The position numbers and the translations under genes were made by a program. From Bacteroidetes bacterium GWF2_35_48 (GTDB lineage: Bacteria > Bacteroidota > Bacteroidia > Bacteroidales > GWF2-35-48), in assembly GCA_001769125.1 (NCBI GenBank), contig MEOG01000123.1, positions 48,120 to 112,119 on the forward strand: a stretch of 64,000 bases of DNA. Direction: 5' to 3'. Below, one piece after another: positions 40,401-45,366 of this stretch (position 1 is its first letter; each line of letters opens with the position of its first letter). Under the pieces are notes generated by a model. That model worked only from the letters and a program-made list of their open reading frames with translations. It was not told where the DNA came from and did not search any database.

Positions 40401-41384
40401 AACATAACACAACCGGAAGAAATCTTACTTTCTTTGGTAACGACAAATGTTTCCTGCTTTGGAACTCCGACGGGTACAATTACTGCGCAACCTACAGGAG
40501 GTACAAGTCCGTTTACTTACTTATGGTCAACAGGATCAACAAGTGTTATGGTAACCGGAATAGCCGGAGAATATTGTGTTACAGCTACCGATGCAAACAA
40601 TTGTCCGGTTTCAGGGTGTGATACAATTTTTCAGCCAGGCTCGGTTTTGACAGCTGCTTTAACTGTAGATAGCGCAATTTGCTGGGGAGGAAATACAGGA
40701 GCTGCGCAAGTTGTTGCAAGCGGTGGATCTGGTTCTTATTCGTATATTTGGAATTCAGACCCGATACAAACAACAGCAAGTGTTACAGGTCTTACAGCGG
40801 GAAGCTATTGTGTTACTGTAACAGATCAGAGTTTATGTCATATTGTTCTTTGTGATTCAGTGAAGCAGCCAACAGGTATTTTTATTGCCGACACATTAAT
40901 ATATAATGTTAGCTGTGAAGAAGGAGATGATGGCAAAGCTATCATTACTGCTTCCGGAGGAGTGCCTCCGTATCGTTACAGATGGTATATTAATAATGAG
41001 GCTGCAGACACATTGCCATATATTAATGGATTGGAAACAGGCACTTATGAATTGAAGATTACCGATTCAAAAGGATGCTTCCAGTTGTTTACCATTGATA
41101 TGCCCAACACACTGATACCATGCCTTGAAATTCCAACTGTGTTTACACCAAACGCTGACGGTGTTCACGACAAGTGGAACATAAAAAATCTGCATCTATA
41201 TCCCAAAGCAACTATCGAGGTTTACAATCGCTGGGGTTCGCTTATTTTTAGCGGTGAAACAACAGATGAAAGCTGGGATGGCAAATTCAACGGCAATGAT
41301 GTTCCAAATGGATCATATATTTACATTATTAATTTAAATAACGGCACAGAAGTTATGCAGGGTGCTGTAACCATTGTGAGATAA
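22452..41384 (+). CDS. Giant SprB-like T9SS surface adhesin (about 6310 residues)
   Basis: The ATG at 22452 (MRKFIIAGLLFALFNPIYFF, then AQ) is the signal-peptide start; the frame continues 14 codons upstream. Order of parts: a cysteine-less HMA-like domain (about 30-100, VERILSQIPGVVKSQTNLA); an Rhs/DNRLRE-type N-terminal region (about 165-460, HYKDDNGAWQDVD); two PPC-like domains (about 623-890); an FN3-like domain; a choice-of-anchor L domain (about 994-1234, FRYTFASEEYNEFVNSSF); a Calx-beta-like domain; Ig-like sequence. Then comes an array of 38 PKD-like repeats by my count (27.0-38.7 kb), each opening near TICSG with a second Cys near its end. Three CGGS/APVAGTNATYC modules interrupt the array. 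It ends with two VCQG-type modules, six SprB repeats and a CHU_C type B sorting domain (FTPNADGVHDKWNI). Flavobacterium SprB, of about 6500 residues, is the best functional model (gliding and adhesion). sprF follows 36 nt later. Confidence 0.9.
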   Translation: MRKFIIAGLLFALFNPIYFFAQSLENTSKELYTTVLKVKNLSTKRDVLSVERILSQIPGVVKSQTNLAKGFCELTVTGELYQDILLQKIGARGYEAEIVSMKRISDLPNNNMDVDCSNKNAVASNSNTWIGFEKKEEHKTSELNKIGKRSFFNKNWENNSFREFTPEDEILEKRTRVAKHFKKSDGSFAAFIGDLKHYKDDNGAWQDVDFSIRNNSTGKYSNHPYSNNTHEIKSYFPANADDSGVILNYGNNHLNFWKNPKMKILDSENNTIDVVAANDVKGVITENVIRYNDFPGITDEFVVRDGGVENNIVINSLQGMLNLSHGNSSVVFEQFIPLSDNYKVYQKNEVINKDFSDNSFMIKLPDDSVGFIFSPIVVFDNGITKERAIELLAIPVEKITLDEIAERDAHIVTGKYQIHFVQNGVILSCVVPLNWLQADSRLFPVVIDPYVIVGTGTSVQRSPWGMYWGYERYPSLYTYAEIGTYGTITGTFWYPTVATTVSASGNCYLKTQSGSTLTADTWANIISGATSKAVTVSFPSIDGWYGYTGWTYNYSSGNLLVLCETNAGGTGTGTSSAPQFRYSSATNMSGTLMADNTAPTGNFTLSSNRPNIYLEYTTTSTPANDEPCNATAVTVGSSCSFSTYTNANATASSGPPAPGCASYVGADVWFSVTVPASGHLVFDTQTGVITDGGMAIYSGTCGSLTLIECDDDDSDNGAMSKIDRTGLTSGATIWIRVWEYGGDNNGTFGLCVYSPSAITNDQCADAILLACGSSVAGTTTGATITNDPTADCGTTITAPGVWYRIVGTGDETTVSLCGAPYDSKLSIYSGSCGSLTCITGEDDDYTDCGDNDPYLTFNTVNGTTYYFFVHGYSSGTGDFTINVSCATLLPPNCPTLTSPSNGLTNVSSFAALNWTAPTGGGNPSHYLLYFGTNNPPTNIHNGTNIGNILAYSPVMSPSTTYYWKVVSVNTAGQATGCDTWSFTTGASSTLIVDNTTYTPTQLIQNYLISGCLEAANVTFSGDLDQIGFFTGGNSSIGYNTGLVLSSGNAKDAEGPNSSSSVYTAYSGAGDATIDAIVSPETSEDAAVLEFDFKPSSDIVSFRYTFASEEYNEFVNSSFNDAFGFFLSGGPEGYSSENLALIPGTSVPVTINNVNNGEDNPAVGPCTNCTYFRDNAYGFSTLNIESDGLTTVLTATASVTACQWYHIKLVVADVGDDWYDSWVFLEANSFSSGNGIALNIANATGVKHSWEGCNSNVIFTRMDSSNTSTPITINYTLGGTATSGVDYNNLSNPVTIAAGDTSIVLPLTTISDGLTESVETITFTVNGGGCPCNPIILRDTIYVHDFQGVSGYINESNSTICQGQSVTLTSTVTYGNYYTYDWYAGGTLFSHAANVTVSPTSTTSYTLAIRDSCGNIDNNNTVSISVNTPSTAPTSITASATTVCAGTNVTLTRSGGTLGTGATWQWYSASCGGTSVGTGNSISVAPTTTTTYYVRAEGACGSTTCASVTITVNPVPVLTTSPTSQTICSGGATNIGLSSNVSGTTYSYTVSQSANVSGGASGTTSPIAQTLTYSGTTSGTATYTITPTANSCVGTAQNVVVTVNPKPTITPSPASQIICNGGSTSISLSSNVAGTSISWTASQSGVSGASAGTGTSIAQTLSNSGTTAGTATYTISGTANSCTGSTVNVVVTVNPTPVVTANPVNQTICSGAAPSIALTSNVTGTTYSWTVAQSGVSGGSSGSGTPIAQTLTCSGASQGTATYAVTPSANSCSGNSVNVPIYVNPKPVVTATPSPTSICSGSTTGIALTSNVSGTTFNWTVSQTNATGGSAGSGSSIAQTLSTTGGTPGTVTYAVTGTAVSCTGNATNVNVTVNTIPVITGATKVDVTICGGSNGSITITATGAAPLSFSIDGGSTWTAGTSPYTFSGLTAGNYPVAVKNNYGCITYGATLVVAAGGAPPAPVAGTNATYCQGVTASNLTATAGSGGTIKWYSDPSLTTQIGTNSLFNPNPYLSVGTNNFYITETVSGCQSSATTVTITVNPLPVLTANPTSQTICSGTATNIALSSSVTGTTYSYTVSQASGISGGASGTTSPIAQTLTNANTTSGIATYTIIPTANSCAGSSVNVVVTVNPKPVVTANPTSQTICSGATTSIALSSGVTGTTFAWTVAQSGVSGASNGSGSPIAQTLSNSSTTAGTATYTITPTASTCAGNSINVVVTVNPKPTVTATPASQIICSGNAAGIALTSNVIGTTYAWTVSQSGVTGASSGSGTPIAQTLTTTAAATGTATYTITPTANLCSGTAINVAVTVNPIPNTTATPSSQSVCSGGSTSIALTSNVTGTNFSWTVSQTNASGATAGSGVSIVQSLTATTAMPGTVTYAITPSANSCSGTTTNVVVTVNPIPNVTANPTSQIICSGASTNIALTSNVSGASFSWIVSSSAGITGASNSSGTTISQVLSNSNATSGTATYQITPSANSCSGSSINVVVTVNPTPNVTASPASQTICSEASTNISLSSNVSGVTYNWTVAQGAGITGGSASSGSTIAQALSNSNATAGTATYSVTPSANSCNGTPVNVVVTVSPTPVATANPASSTICSGDVTNITLTSTVTGTSFNWTVSAPFISGASAGSGASIAQTLTSSSTSNATATYTITPTASSCQGTPIVATVTVKPKPDAVANPAAPTICSGISPNIALTSGVSGTSFSWTVSQTGVTGAIAGSGNLINQNLSASGTTAGTATYTVTPTASSCVGTSINIVVTVNPLPVATATPSSQTFCSGGTTSIALSSNVSGTSYSWSVVQSSVTGAAGGSGSSIAQTLTNSGATSGTATYTITPVASGCAGTAIVVVVTVKPIPSALASPSPTTICSGSSTNISLTSAVSGTTFTWTVTPSSGNVSGQAAGSGTSIAQTLTNAGTSVENILYQVTPSASSCTGSTIDVTAYVNPVPVVTPTPASQTLCSGNATGISLSSNVTGSTFNWTVSQSNVSGASAGSGNSIVQVLTATGTSPGTATYTITPTYSGCNGTPVNVVVTVNPNPVATAIPTAQTICSNQSTSLNFTSNVIGTTFSWTVSQSGVSGASSGTGNNISQTLVNSGTTAGTATYTITPSANSCSGNSISVIVTVNPIPVAVATPVSQTICSGTASSIALTSGVAGTSFNWTVSQTGVSGGSNSSGVSIAQTLTSTGSVQGTATYTITPTANLCSGSAIIVPVSVNPSPVVTATPMPVSVCSGSATSISLTSNVTGTTFNWTVSQSGATGGSASSGSLIAQVLTETGGTPGTVTYTITGTASLCSGSPLVLPVTVNTVPVITSAIKTDVTLCGGSDGTISINATGYGPLSYSINGGTTFVPNTSAFSGLPEGNYAVAVSNGYGCVTNGPILVIGAGGAPPAPVAGTNATYCQGVTAANLTATIGSGGTIIWYSNPSLTIQVGSSTTFNPNPYLSVGTNNFYVTESLAGCQSNATTVTITVNPLPVLTATPSSQTICSGQTINIALTSSVTGTTFNWTITQSSGITGGSASNGSTIAQTLTNANATAGTAEYLIIPTASGCSSPATIVIVTVNPKPVVVANPAFQTICSGQTTSIALSSAVSGASFAWTVVQAGVSGASASSGATIAQTITNSGTTQGSATYTITPTANSCVGNTLNAVVTINPLPTVTATPASQTICSGTSTSISLTSNVTGTTFPWTVVQTGVTGALDGAGSSISQVLSNAGTTSGTATYTITPSANSCNGSPVNVLVTVNPLPVLTASPFLQAICDGGSTSIALSSTVTGTAFSWTVVQSGVSGAASGTGSSISQALNTTGLFTGTATYTITPSANSCNGSSSNVIVTVNPIPNVTATPALQTICSGATTNISLSSNVTGASFSWTVSNSAGISGSSNGSGSAITQILTNSGFSSGTSTYNVTPSYNTCSGTPLNVVVTVNPSPNITATPTADTICSGGATNITLSSGVSGTTYSWTISQTAGITGATAGNGGAITQTLSNSGVTNGTATYTITPSANSCNGTPISVVVLVKPRPVASANPSSQAICSGGTTSINLSSTVAGSTFSWTVSSSSISGASAGSGATIAQTLTNTSNNNANATYTITPSANGCSGNSLGVIVTVAPVSTVLASPSSPTICSGNSPNITLSSNVSGASFSWTVTETNVSGASAGSGNSINQVLSATTSSSGTAVYSVTPSYNSCPGTSSSIVVTVNPIPTITATPATQAICSGTAPSVALTSNVSGTTFSWTVVQSGVTGAFNGSGINIGQTLTNTGVVAGTATYTVTPSATGCSGSPVIVVITVNPIPTTTAIPSPTTICSGSATDIQLSSTVSGTNYAWTVSNLSGNISGASASSGSVIAQTLTNSSNVVEYVTYQIIPSATLCSGIPVDVIAYVNPVVVLTATPSSQSICSGASSNINLTSNVTGTTYSWTVSAPGVTGATGGSGNTIVQTLYNSGSSPAIATYTIIPSANSCSGASVAVPVTVNPIPTVTVNPTAQTICSNQATNISLTSNVAGTTFSWTVTQSGATGASDDAGATIAQTLTTTGVVNGMVVYTITPSANICSGSTQNVTVTVKPVPVVTATPNAETICSNQSTNIILTSTVSGTTYSWTTSSSNVTGNTSGTGSSITQTLVNAGLIPGTANYVVTPAANGCMGSDITAVVTVNPIPVISSVTHDDVTLCGGSDGAITITATGGAPIEYSINNGTDFYQNGGSFTGLENGNYQVVVTDFYGCEILGTNVSVVDGGAPVAPVAGTNAVYCEGESFIDLTATAGDGGDLNWYYDPALTINIGSGSVLSPYNAVGTTNYYVTESVGGCESPSTMVTVTIHQLPVGYATPASQSFCNGETTSIVLGSSVSGTAYSWVCTSSSSDVTGYSNDAAGTINQILLTIATTPEIVTYHVIPVANSCKGDTFEVVVTVNPIPVAGFVIAEDTICSNSQTDITLTSNVSNTTFTWTVVSSGISGANGGNGNSINQTLVNSGILYGSATYTITPSANSCSGIPVDAVITINPVPDVSAMPSSQIICSNDTTGIVLSSSVAGTTYTWTASSASGFISGYSDSSNDTISQTLVNSGTTQGMVNYIITPVHNLCPGSDLTISVVVKPSPAVTATPASQTICSDYSTFISLSSSVSGTSYNWTAVPSTVNITGYSNGTGNNISQVLSTTEPNIVTVNYEVVGTASGCKSDTLDVLVSISPLPDVVATPSYDTICSGDVTSIALSSTAPGVNYSWTVTAIGITGASASSGSAIAQTLVNSGSLIRTAIYTITPDLGSCVGSSINVPITVVPLPGVSVTPLTQTICSGDQNAIAITSGVPGAIFNWAVSQTDVTGGVDGSGNTITQTLTSTAQTSGTAEYAITASSNGCNGTPVISTVIVNPLPDVIATLSADTICSGETTAIALSSGVINTNYSWTVSAPGITGALNGSGSNITQTLNNAGSSPVDAVYSIIPTSQGCQGAVQTVSVNVNPIINADAGVDQSIIYGTTATLDATASVGVNLEYSWQPLDSLASGMNTSTPVTINLTGTTLFTLTLTDTLSGCTSADEVLVTVSGIPLSITGVTPDDTICVGQSSILNVTVTGSTGIYDYSWSSIPAGFTAITQSVTVQPTVTTVYHVTITSGIFTTDTSIVVNVNPLPSVILDSFNPVCQGTSAFNLIGGIPTGGIYSGTGVSLGSFNPVVAGVGTHDIIYVYTDNNGCTSSDTSSIEVNQLPTVSLGSFDPVCTDAAPFVLSGGLPAGGIYSGLGVNSGEYYPSAVGSGSHNITYTYTDGNNCTNAATNMIVVNPLPVATITDSTNITCYGFNNGTATVTGSNGILPYSYLWDNDSITTATVGQLEPGVWYHVTLTDANNCSGLDSIILTEPTQMSVSVTSLDPTCNMSNGSITVNPQGGTPGYTYSWSNYPAETGNVLDSIPSGVYTVTVNDANACIWNATVTLTTSPNPAGTIVVENVSCYGISDGSATITMTSGTSPFTYLWSNGNTTNIADSLIFGEYSVIVADANGCAIYDTINITQPEEILLSLVTTNVSCFGTPTGTITAQPTGGTSPFTYLWSTGSTSVMVTGIAGEYCVTATDANNCPVSGCDTIFQPGSVLTAALTVDSAICWGGNTGAAQVVASGGSGSYSYIWNSDPIQTTASVTGLTAGSYCVTVTDQSLCHIVLCDSVKQPTGIFIADTLIYNVSCEEGDDGKAIITASGGVPPYRYRWYINNEAADTLPYINGLETGTYELKITDSKGCFQLFTIDMPNTLIPCLEIPTVFTPNADGVHDKWNIKNLHLYPKATIEVYNRWGSLIFSGETTDESWDGKFNGNDVPNGSYIYIINLNNGTEVMQGAVTIVR
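28074..36890 (+). repeat. Higher-order repeat blocks in the giant adhesin
   Basis: Modules opening DVTICGGSNG or DVTLCGGSDG begin near 28.08, 32.37 and 36.39 kb, about 4 kb apart. The 14 PKD-like repeats after the first module and the 13 after the second correspond one to one in order, with one unit gained or lost. Marker units include VENILYQ...AYVNP (31.2 kb) against VEYVTYQ...AYVNP (35.5 kb), and the CSNQ openings at 31.6 and 35.9 kb. Confidence 0.7.
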
Positions 41385-41420
41385 TTTACGTATAATTAAT
41401 TTTTTTTAATAGTAATTTTT

Positions 41421-42338
41421 ATGAAAACAAAAAAATTATTCATTCTGGGTGTATTTATCATGGCTTTTATGGTAACATCCAAAGCGCAGCAATTGCCTTT
41501 ATATAGTCAGTATATGATGAATGGCTTTTTACTGAACCCCGCAATTGCAGGGACTGTTCCTTATGCTCCTGTCTGTCTTACTGCGCGTATGCAATGGGTT
41601 GGAATTAAAGAAGCGCCTCAAACATTTGCTGTAAGCGGGCACACGTTATTAGGTCGTTCTCAGGGTGTGGGGGGTTATATTTTTAACGACAGATTTGGCC
41701 CTATTACGCGCACCGGAGCATTAGCTTCTTATGCCTACCATGTTATGATTTCAAATAAATCAAAACTTGCATTTGGTGTTTCATTATCTGCTTTTCAGTA
41801 TACGCTCGACCAAACACAGCTTCAGCTCGAAAGTGATAATATTATTGATCCTTCTATTTCCCAAACGAAAGAATCAGCATTTGTTCCTGATGCAAATTTT
41901 GGTGTATATTTTTATGAAGAGGAAAAATATTTTGCAGGTCTTTCGGTTGCGCAATTGTTTCAGTGGAATATTGATGTGGGAAGCGTTAATCAGAATAAAC
42001 TTGTGCGTCACTATTTTGCAACAGGAGGATATCGGTTTGGTATTAACAAGGATTTTAAAATTGAACCCAGTGTTTTAGCTAAAGCTACAGAGAGCGCCCC
42101 GATACAGGTGGATATTAACTGTAAAGGATTTTATAAAAAGAATTACTGGTTGGGATTTTCGTATAGAACCGATAAATCTATAATAGCGCTTCTCGGTGTG
42201 AAATACCAGAATTATTATTTCGGATATGCTTATGATTATACATTAAGTAAAATTTCAAATTACACAACAGGATCTCACGAAATCATTATTGGAATCAACA
42301 TTGGCGAAAAAGAAAACAGGGGTTCCAGCTTGTTGTAA
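41421..42338 (+). CDS. sprF: PorP/SprF-family T9SS outer-membrane protein
   Basis: A 305-residue protein with signal peptide (MKTKKLFILGVFIMAFMVTS, then KAQ) directly followed by the family signature LPLYSQYMMNGFLLNPAIAG. The rest alternates short strands of a beta-barrel (VGGYIFNDRFG, YAYHVMISNKSKLAFGVSLS, YFAGLSVAQLFQW) and ends with strands such as YFGYAYDYTLSKI. PorP/SprF proteins sit in the outer membrane. In Flavobacterium johnsoniae, sprF lies directly downstream of sprB and is needed to export it. The same order here, 36 nt after the giant adhesin, indicates a dedicated partner. A specific ortholog name is inferred from context; the family itself is certain. Confidence 0.9.
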   Translation: MKTKKLFILGVFIMAFMVTSKAQQLPLYSQYMMNGFLLNPAIAGTVPYAPVCLTARMQWVGIKEAPQTFAVSGHTLLGRSQGVGGYIFNDRFGPITRTGALASYAYHVMISNKSKLAFGVSLSAFQYTLDQTQLQLESDNIIDPSISQTKESAFVPDANFGVYFYEEEKYFAGLSVAQLFQWNIDVGSVNQNKLVRHYFATGGYRFGINKDFKIEPSVLAKATESAPIQVDINCKGFYKKNYWLGFSYRTDKSIIALLGVKYQNYYFGYAYDYTLSKISNYTTGSHEIIIGINIGEKENRGSSLL

Positions 42339-42356
42339 AAAAATATTAAAAATTAT

Positions 42357-42386
42357 TTGTTGATTAATCAAAAAGCAATATATTTG
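42357..42386 (+). promoter_or_regulatory. Promoter of the tRNA-Gly/tRNA-Leu unit
   Basis: TTG at 42357-42359 and TATATTTG at 42379-42386 are separated by 19 bp, an excellent match to the Bacteroidota consensus. The expected start is near 42393, about 13 nt before the tRNA-Gly 5' end. Confidence 0.75.
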
Positions 42387-42405
42387 CACTCCAATAATTA
42401 AAAAA

Positions 42406-42478
<73 letters not shown>

Positions 42479-42512
42479 CTTTTTTTTCATAAGTTCAAAG
42501 TTTTTACAGGAT

Positions 42513-42601
42513 GCCCAGGTGGCGGAATTGGTAGACGCGCTGGACTTAAAATCCAGTGACCAGCAACGGTCGTGCCGGTTCGATTCCGGCTCCGGGTACC
42601 A
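42513..42601 (+). tRNA. tRNA-Leu (anticodon TAA), CCA encoded
   Basis: A class II tRNA with a long variable arm. The 5' end GCCCAGG pairs with TCCGGGT, with one mismatch and G-T wobbles. The D-arm region is GGCGGAATTGGTAGACGC. The anticodon stem CTGGA/TCCAG closes a loop with TAA at 42547-42549. The T-arm is CCGGTTCGATTCCGG, and ACCA is encoded at the 3' end. It lies 34 nt after tRNA-Gly. The defence island begins just beyond its terminator. Confidence 0.97.
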
Positions 42602-42603
42602 AA

Positions 42604-42626
42604 GCTCTCAAGATGAGGGCTTTTTT
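42604..42626 (+). terminator. Terminator of the tRNA unit
   Basis: GCTCTCA (42604-42610) and TGAGGGC (42614-42620) form a 7-bp stem, with one G-T pair and loop AGA, followed by TTTTTT. The left 18-bp repeat of the island overlaps the end of this T-tract. Confidence 0.8.
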
Positions 42627-42642
42627 ATTTATATCTTCAAAA
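42625..42642. repeat. Left 18-bp direct repeat bounding the defence island
   Basis: TTATTTATATCTTCAAAA, identical to 52268-52285. It lies at the T-tract of the tRNA terminator, 24 bp beyond the tRNA-Leu CCA, and is a candidate attachment or target site. Confidence 0.7.
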
Positions 42643-42788
42643 CAGAAATCGACATGGATGTTCCACATCTTTATCATGAATAATAATTTTGCCATGTAGC
42701 CAAGAAGTGGAATTTCTTGACGGTTTTCTTTTTTACTATTCTTACATTTTTTCTACATTTGGCTATTTATTTTACAATCCCTATACAA

Positions 42789-44273
42789 ATGTTTGAACAA
42801 ACCTTTAAGAATATAGACGACATACTGCACAAAGATGCAGGGTGCAGCAGCGAACTGGATTATGTGGAACAGACCTCTTGGGTGTTGTTTCTGAAATATC
42901 TGGATGATCTGGAAAAAGATAAGAAAACCGCAGCGGAACTTGCCGGTAAAAGCTACACAAACATTATTGCTCAGGAATATCAGTGGAGCGTGTGGGCTAT
43001 GCCAAAAAAGAAAAAAGGTGGTACAGTGAGCGAAGTCGAACTGGATCACCAGAAAGCATTGACAGGAGACGATCTGGCGGACTTTGTAAATGCAAAGCTG
43101 TTTCCATACCTGAAAAAATTTAAAACCAGTTCCGAAAGTGCAGATACCATAGAATACAAGATTGGAGAGATTTTCAGTGAATTAAAAAACCGCATACAGA
43201 GCGGGTATAATTTACGGGAAGTAATAAATCGTATTGATGAACTGCGTTTTCGTACCCATGCAGAGAAACATGAAATGAGCCATTTGTATGAATCGAAAAT
43301 ACAAAACATGGGCAATGCAGGGCGTAACGGTGGAGAATATTATACAACCAGACCACTTATTAAAGCCATTGTAAAAGTAGTGGCTCCTGAAATCGGGAAC
43401 AAAATATACGACGGTGCTGTGGGCAGTGCAGGCTTTTTGTGCGAAGCCTTTGAATACCTTAAAAACAGTAAAGGCAAACCGGAGAATCTGACTTCAAAAG
43501 ATATTGAAACTTTGCAGAAAAATTCGTTTTATGGCAAAGAAAAAAAATCATTGGCATATATCATTGGCATAATGAACATGATATTGCATGGAGTGGAAGC
43601 GCCCAATATTATTCATACCAATACACTTGCTGAGAATCTGGCTGACATACAAGAGAAGAACCGCTACGATGTAATCCTTGCAAATCCTCCTTTTGGAGGA
43701 AAAGAACGTGCAGAAGTGCAGCAGAACTTTCCTATTAAAACAGGAGAAACTGCTTTCCTTTTTTTACAGCATTTTATTAAGATTTTAAAGGCAGGAGGCA
43801 AAGCCGGTGTTGTTATTAAAAATACTTTTTTAAGTAATACAGATAATGCCTCTGTGAGTTTGCGCAAGCTTTTACTCGAAAGCTGCAACCTGCATACAGT
43901 ATTGGATTTACCGGGTGGAGTGTTTGCAGGAGCAGGAGTAAAAACTGTTGTTTTGTTTTTTGAAAAAGGCAAACCCACAAAAAAAATATGGTATTACCAG
44001 CTCAATTTAGACAGAAACTTAGGAAAGACCAATCCATTAAATGAAGCCGATCTTGCAGAATTTGTAGAACTCCAAAAAACATTTGCTGATAGTGAAAATT
44101 CTTGGAGTCTCCCGGTGTCTGAGGTTCTCGAAGACACCGCTGACCTCTCTGCAAAAAATCCAAACAAAAAAGAAGAAACTGCCCTACGACAGCCACAGGA
44201 AATATTAGCAGAAATGAAGGCATTGGATTTAGAAAGTGCAGAAATATTAAATTCAATTCAGGAATTAATATGA
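42789..44273 (+). CDS. hsdM: Type I restriction-modification methyltransferase, HsdM
   Basis: A 494-residue adenine methyltransferase subunit. The ATG at 42789 gives the family N-terminus (MFEQTFKNIDDILHKDAGCS, then ELDYVEQTSWVLFLKYL); the frame upstream to 42717 encodes an unrelated hydrophobic stretch. The helical HsdM N-terminal domain runs to about residue 160. The SAM-binding motif I is IYDGAVGSAGFLCEAFEYL, and the catalytic motif is VILANPPFGGKERA. With HsdS it methylates the recognition site; with HsdR it forms the restriction complex. Near the C-terminus, residues encoded at 44113-44139 (PVSEVLEDTA) coincide with a perfect palindromic element. A TACATTTG box at 42754-42761 could be its promoter. 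Its stop overlaps the next start by 4 nt. Confidence 0.95.
   Translation: MFEQTFKNIDDILHKDAGCSSELDYVEQTSWVLFLKYLDDLEKDKKTAAELAGKSYTNIIAQEYQWSVWAMPKKKKGGTVSEVELDHQKALTGDDLADFVNAKLFPYLKKFKTSSESADTIEYKIGEIFSELKNRIQSGYNLREVINRIDELRFRTHAEKHEMSHLYESKIQNMGNAGRNGGEYYTTRPLIKAIVKVVAPEIGNKIYDGAVGSAGFLCEAFEYLKNSKGKPENLTSKDIETLQKNSFYGKEKKSLAYIIGIMNMILHGVEAPNIIHTNTLAENLADIQEKNRYDVILANPPFGGKERAEVQQNFPIKTGETAFLFLQHFIKILKAGGKAGVVIKNTFLSNTDNASVSLRKLLLESCNLHTVLDLPGGVFAGAGVKTVVLFFEKGKPTKKIWYYQLNLDRNLGKTNPLNEADLAEFVELQKTFADSENSWSLPVSEVLEDTADLSAKNPNKKEETALRQPQEILAEMKALDLESAEILNSIQELI
44113..44139. repeat. In-frame palindromic element in hsdM
   Basis: Arms CGGTGTCT (44113-44120) and AGACACCG (44132-44139) pair perfectly around an 11-nt core GAGGTTCTCGA. 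The core with its flanking bases (TGAGGTTCTCGAA) matches the hsdR core TGAGCTTGTCGAA at 11 of 13 positions. Coding is uninterrupted. Confidence 0.75.
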
Positions 44274-45364
44274 GCAATACTGTAAAATATTCAACAGAAA
44301 AGGCATATCGGGAATTTGTGTCTGAAATTGTAAGTTTGGTTCATACTCATAGGACTCACGCTGTGAAAGCTGTTCAGACTTTTTCAAACCAATTGTACTG
44401 GAACATTGGGGAATTGATTTTATTGAAACAGGCTGAATTTGGCTGGGGAAAATCTGTGGTCGAACAATTGAGCAAAGATTTAACGCATGAAATGGGAACT
44501 GGAATAAGCTGGTCGCCCCGTAACCTTTGGTTCATGAGGCAGTTGGTAAGCGAATACTCAATTCTGAACCAGCCTGATTCAGAATTTGAAAAAGTGAACC
44601 AGCTTGGTTCAGAAATAGGAAATGTAAAACAACTTGTTTCAGAAGTCCCCTGGAAGCATAATATTTTAATCCTTCAAAAAGTAAAGGATATAAAAGCAAG
44701 AATCTTTTATTTGCAGGCAACTGTTAAAAACAGATACAGCCGCTCTGTGCTGCTTCATCAGATTAAAGCAGAGGCATACGGTAATTATTTGCTAAATCCA
44801 TCGCAACATAACTTCGGAACTGCATTGCCTGAACATGTGAGAGAACAAACACAGGAAAGCATTAAGAGTGTTTACATGCTCGACTTTTTAGACATAAACA
44901 AGCCTGTAAGCGAAAGAGAGCTTGAACACTCGATGGTTGAAAAAGTTAAACGACTGATGCTGGAGCTTGGATATGGTTTTTGTTTTATCGGCAACCAATA
45001 CAGGCTAACACTGGGCGAAAAAGAATATTTTATTGACCTGATGTTTTATCACAGAATTTTAAAATGCCTGGTGGCTGTAGAACTAAAAGTAACAGAGTTT
45101 GAACCTGAATTTGTTGGGAAACTTGATTTTTATCTGCAATTGGTTGATGAGCAATTAAAGCAACCCGATGACAAACCAAGCATAGGTATTTTATTAGTTC
45201 CAGACAAAGACCATTTAGAGGTAGAATATGCTTTGCGTACTGCCACAAAGCCAATAGGTGTGGCACAATATACACTGCACAAACAGCTACCAAAAGAATT
45301 GAAAGGTAAGCTCCCTTCGGCTAATGATTTTAAACAAATTTTCACTGATTTAAAAAGGAAGTAA
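44270..45364 (+). CDS. PDDEXK nuclease-domain protein, YhcG/DUF1016 family
   Basis: A 364-residue protein whose ATG overlaps the hsdM stop (ATGA). The N-terminal half is the helical DUF1016 domain (TFSNQLYWNIGELILLKQAE; LSKDLTHEMGTGISWSPRNL). The C-terminal half is a PDDEXK-like nuclease fold: FCFIGNQYRLTLGEKEYFID, with the first acidic residue, then LVAVELKVTEFEPEFVGKLD carrying the E-x-K motif, and QLVDEQLKQPDDKPSIGILL. Between them, residues about 92-127 contain four variations of QLVSE (QLVSE, NQPDSE, NQLGSE, KQLVSE), where usual relatives have one. Such genes are common inside type I restriction operons, but their role there is not settled. Confidence 0.88.
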   Translation: MSNTVKYSTEKAYREFVSEIVSLVHTHRTHAVKAVQTFSNQLYWNIGELILLKQAEFGWGKSVVEQLSKDLTHEMGTGISWSPRNLWFMRQLVSEYSILNQPDSEFEKVNQLGSEIGNVKQLVSEVPWKHNILILQKVKDIKARIFYLQATVKNRYSRSVLLHQIKAEAYGNYLLNPSQHNFGTALPEHVREQTQESIKSVYMLDFLDINKPVSERELEHSMVEKVKRLMLELGYGFCFIGNQYRLTLGEKEYFIDLMFYHRILKCLVAVELKVTEFEPEFVGKLDFYLQLVDEQLKQPDDKPSIGILLVPDKDHLEVEYALRTATKPIGVAQYTLHKQLPKELKGKLPSANDFKQIFTDLKRK

Positions 45365-45366
45365 CG

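Noticed and set aside
22452..41384. Many open frames on both strands inside the adhesin arrays, up to about 116 codons
   Set aside because: They are shadows of the repetitive coding frame, lack starts with leaders, and repeat with the PKD-like units.
42513..42601. Classical integration into the tRNA-Leu 3' end
   Set aside because: I found no second copy of the tRNA 3' sequence near 52.2 kb; the shared 18-mer lies outside the tRNA.
42717..42788. Longer hsdM N-terminus from an upstream start
   Set aside because: The extra 24 residues are hydrophobic and unlike the family, while MFEQTFKNIDDIL starts at the usual place.
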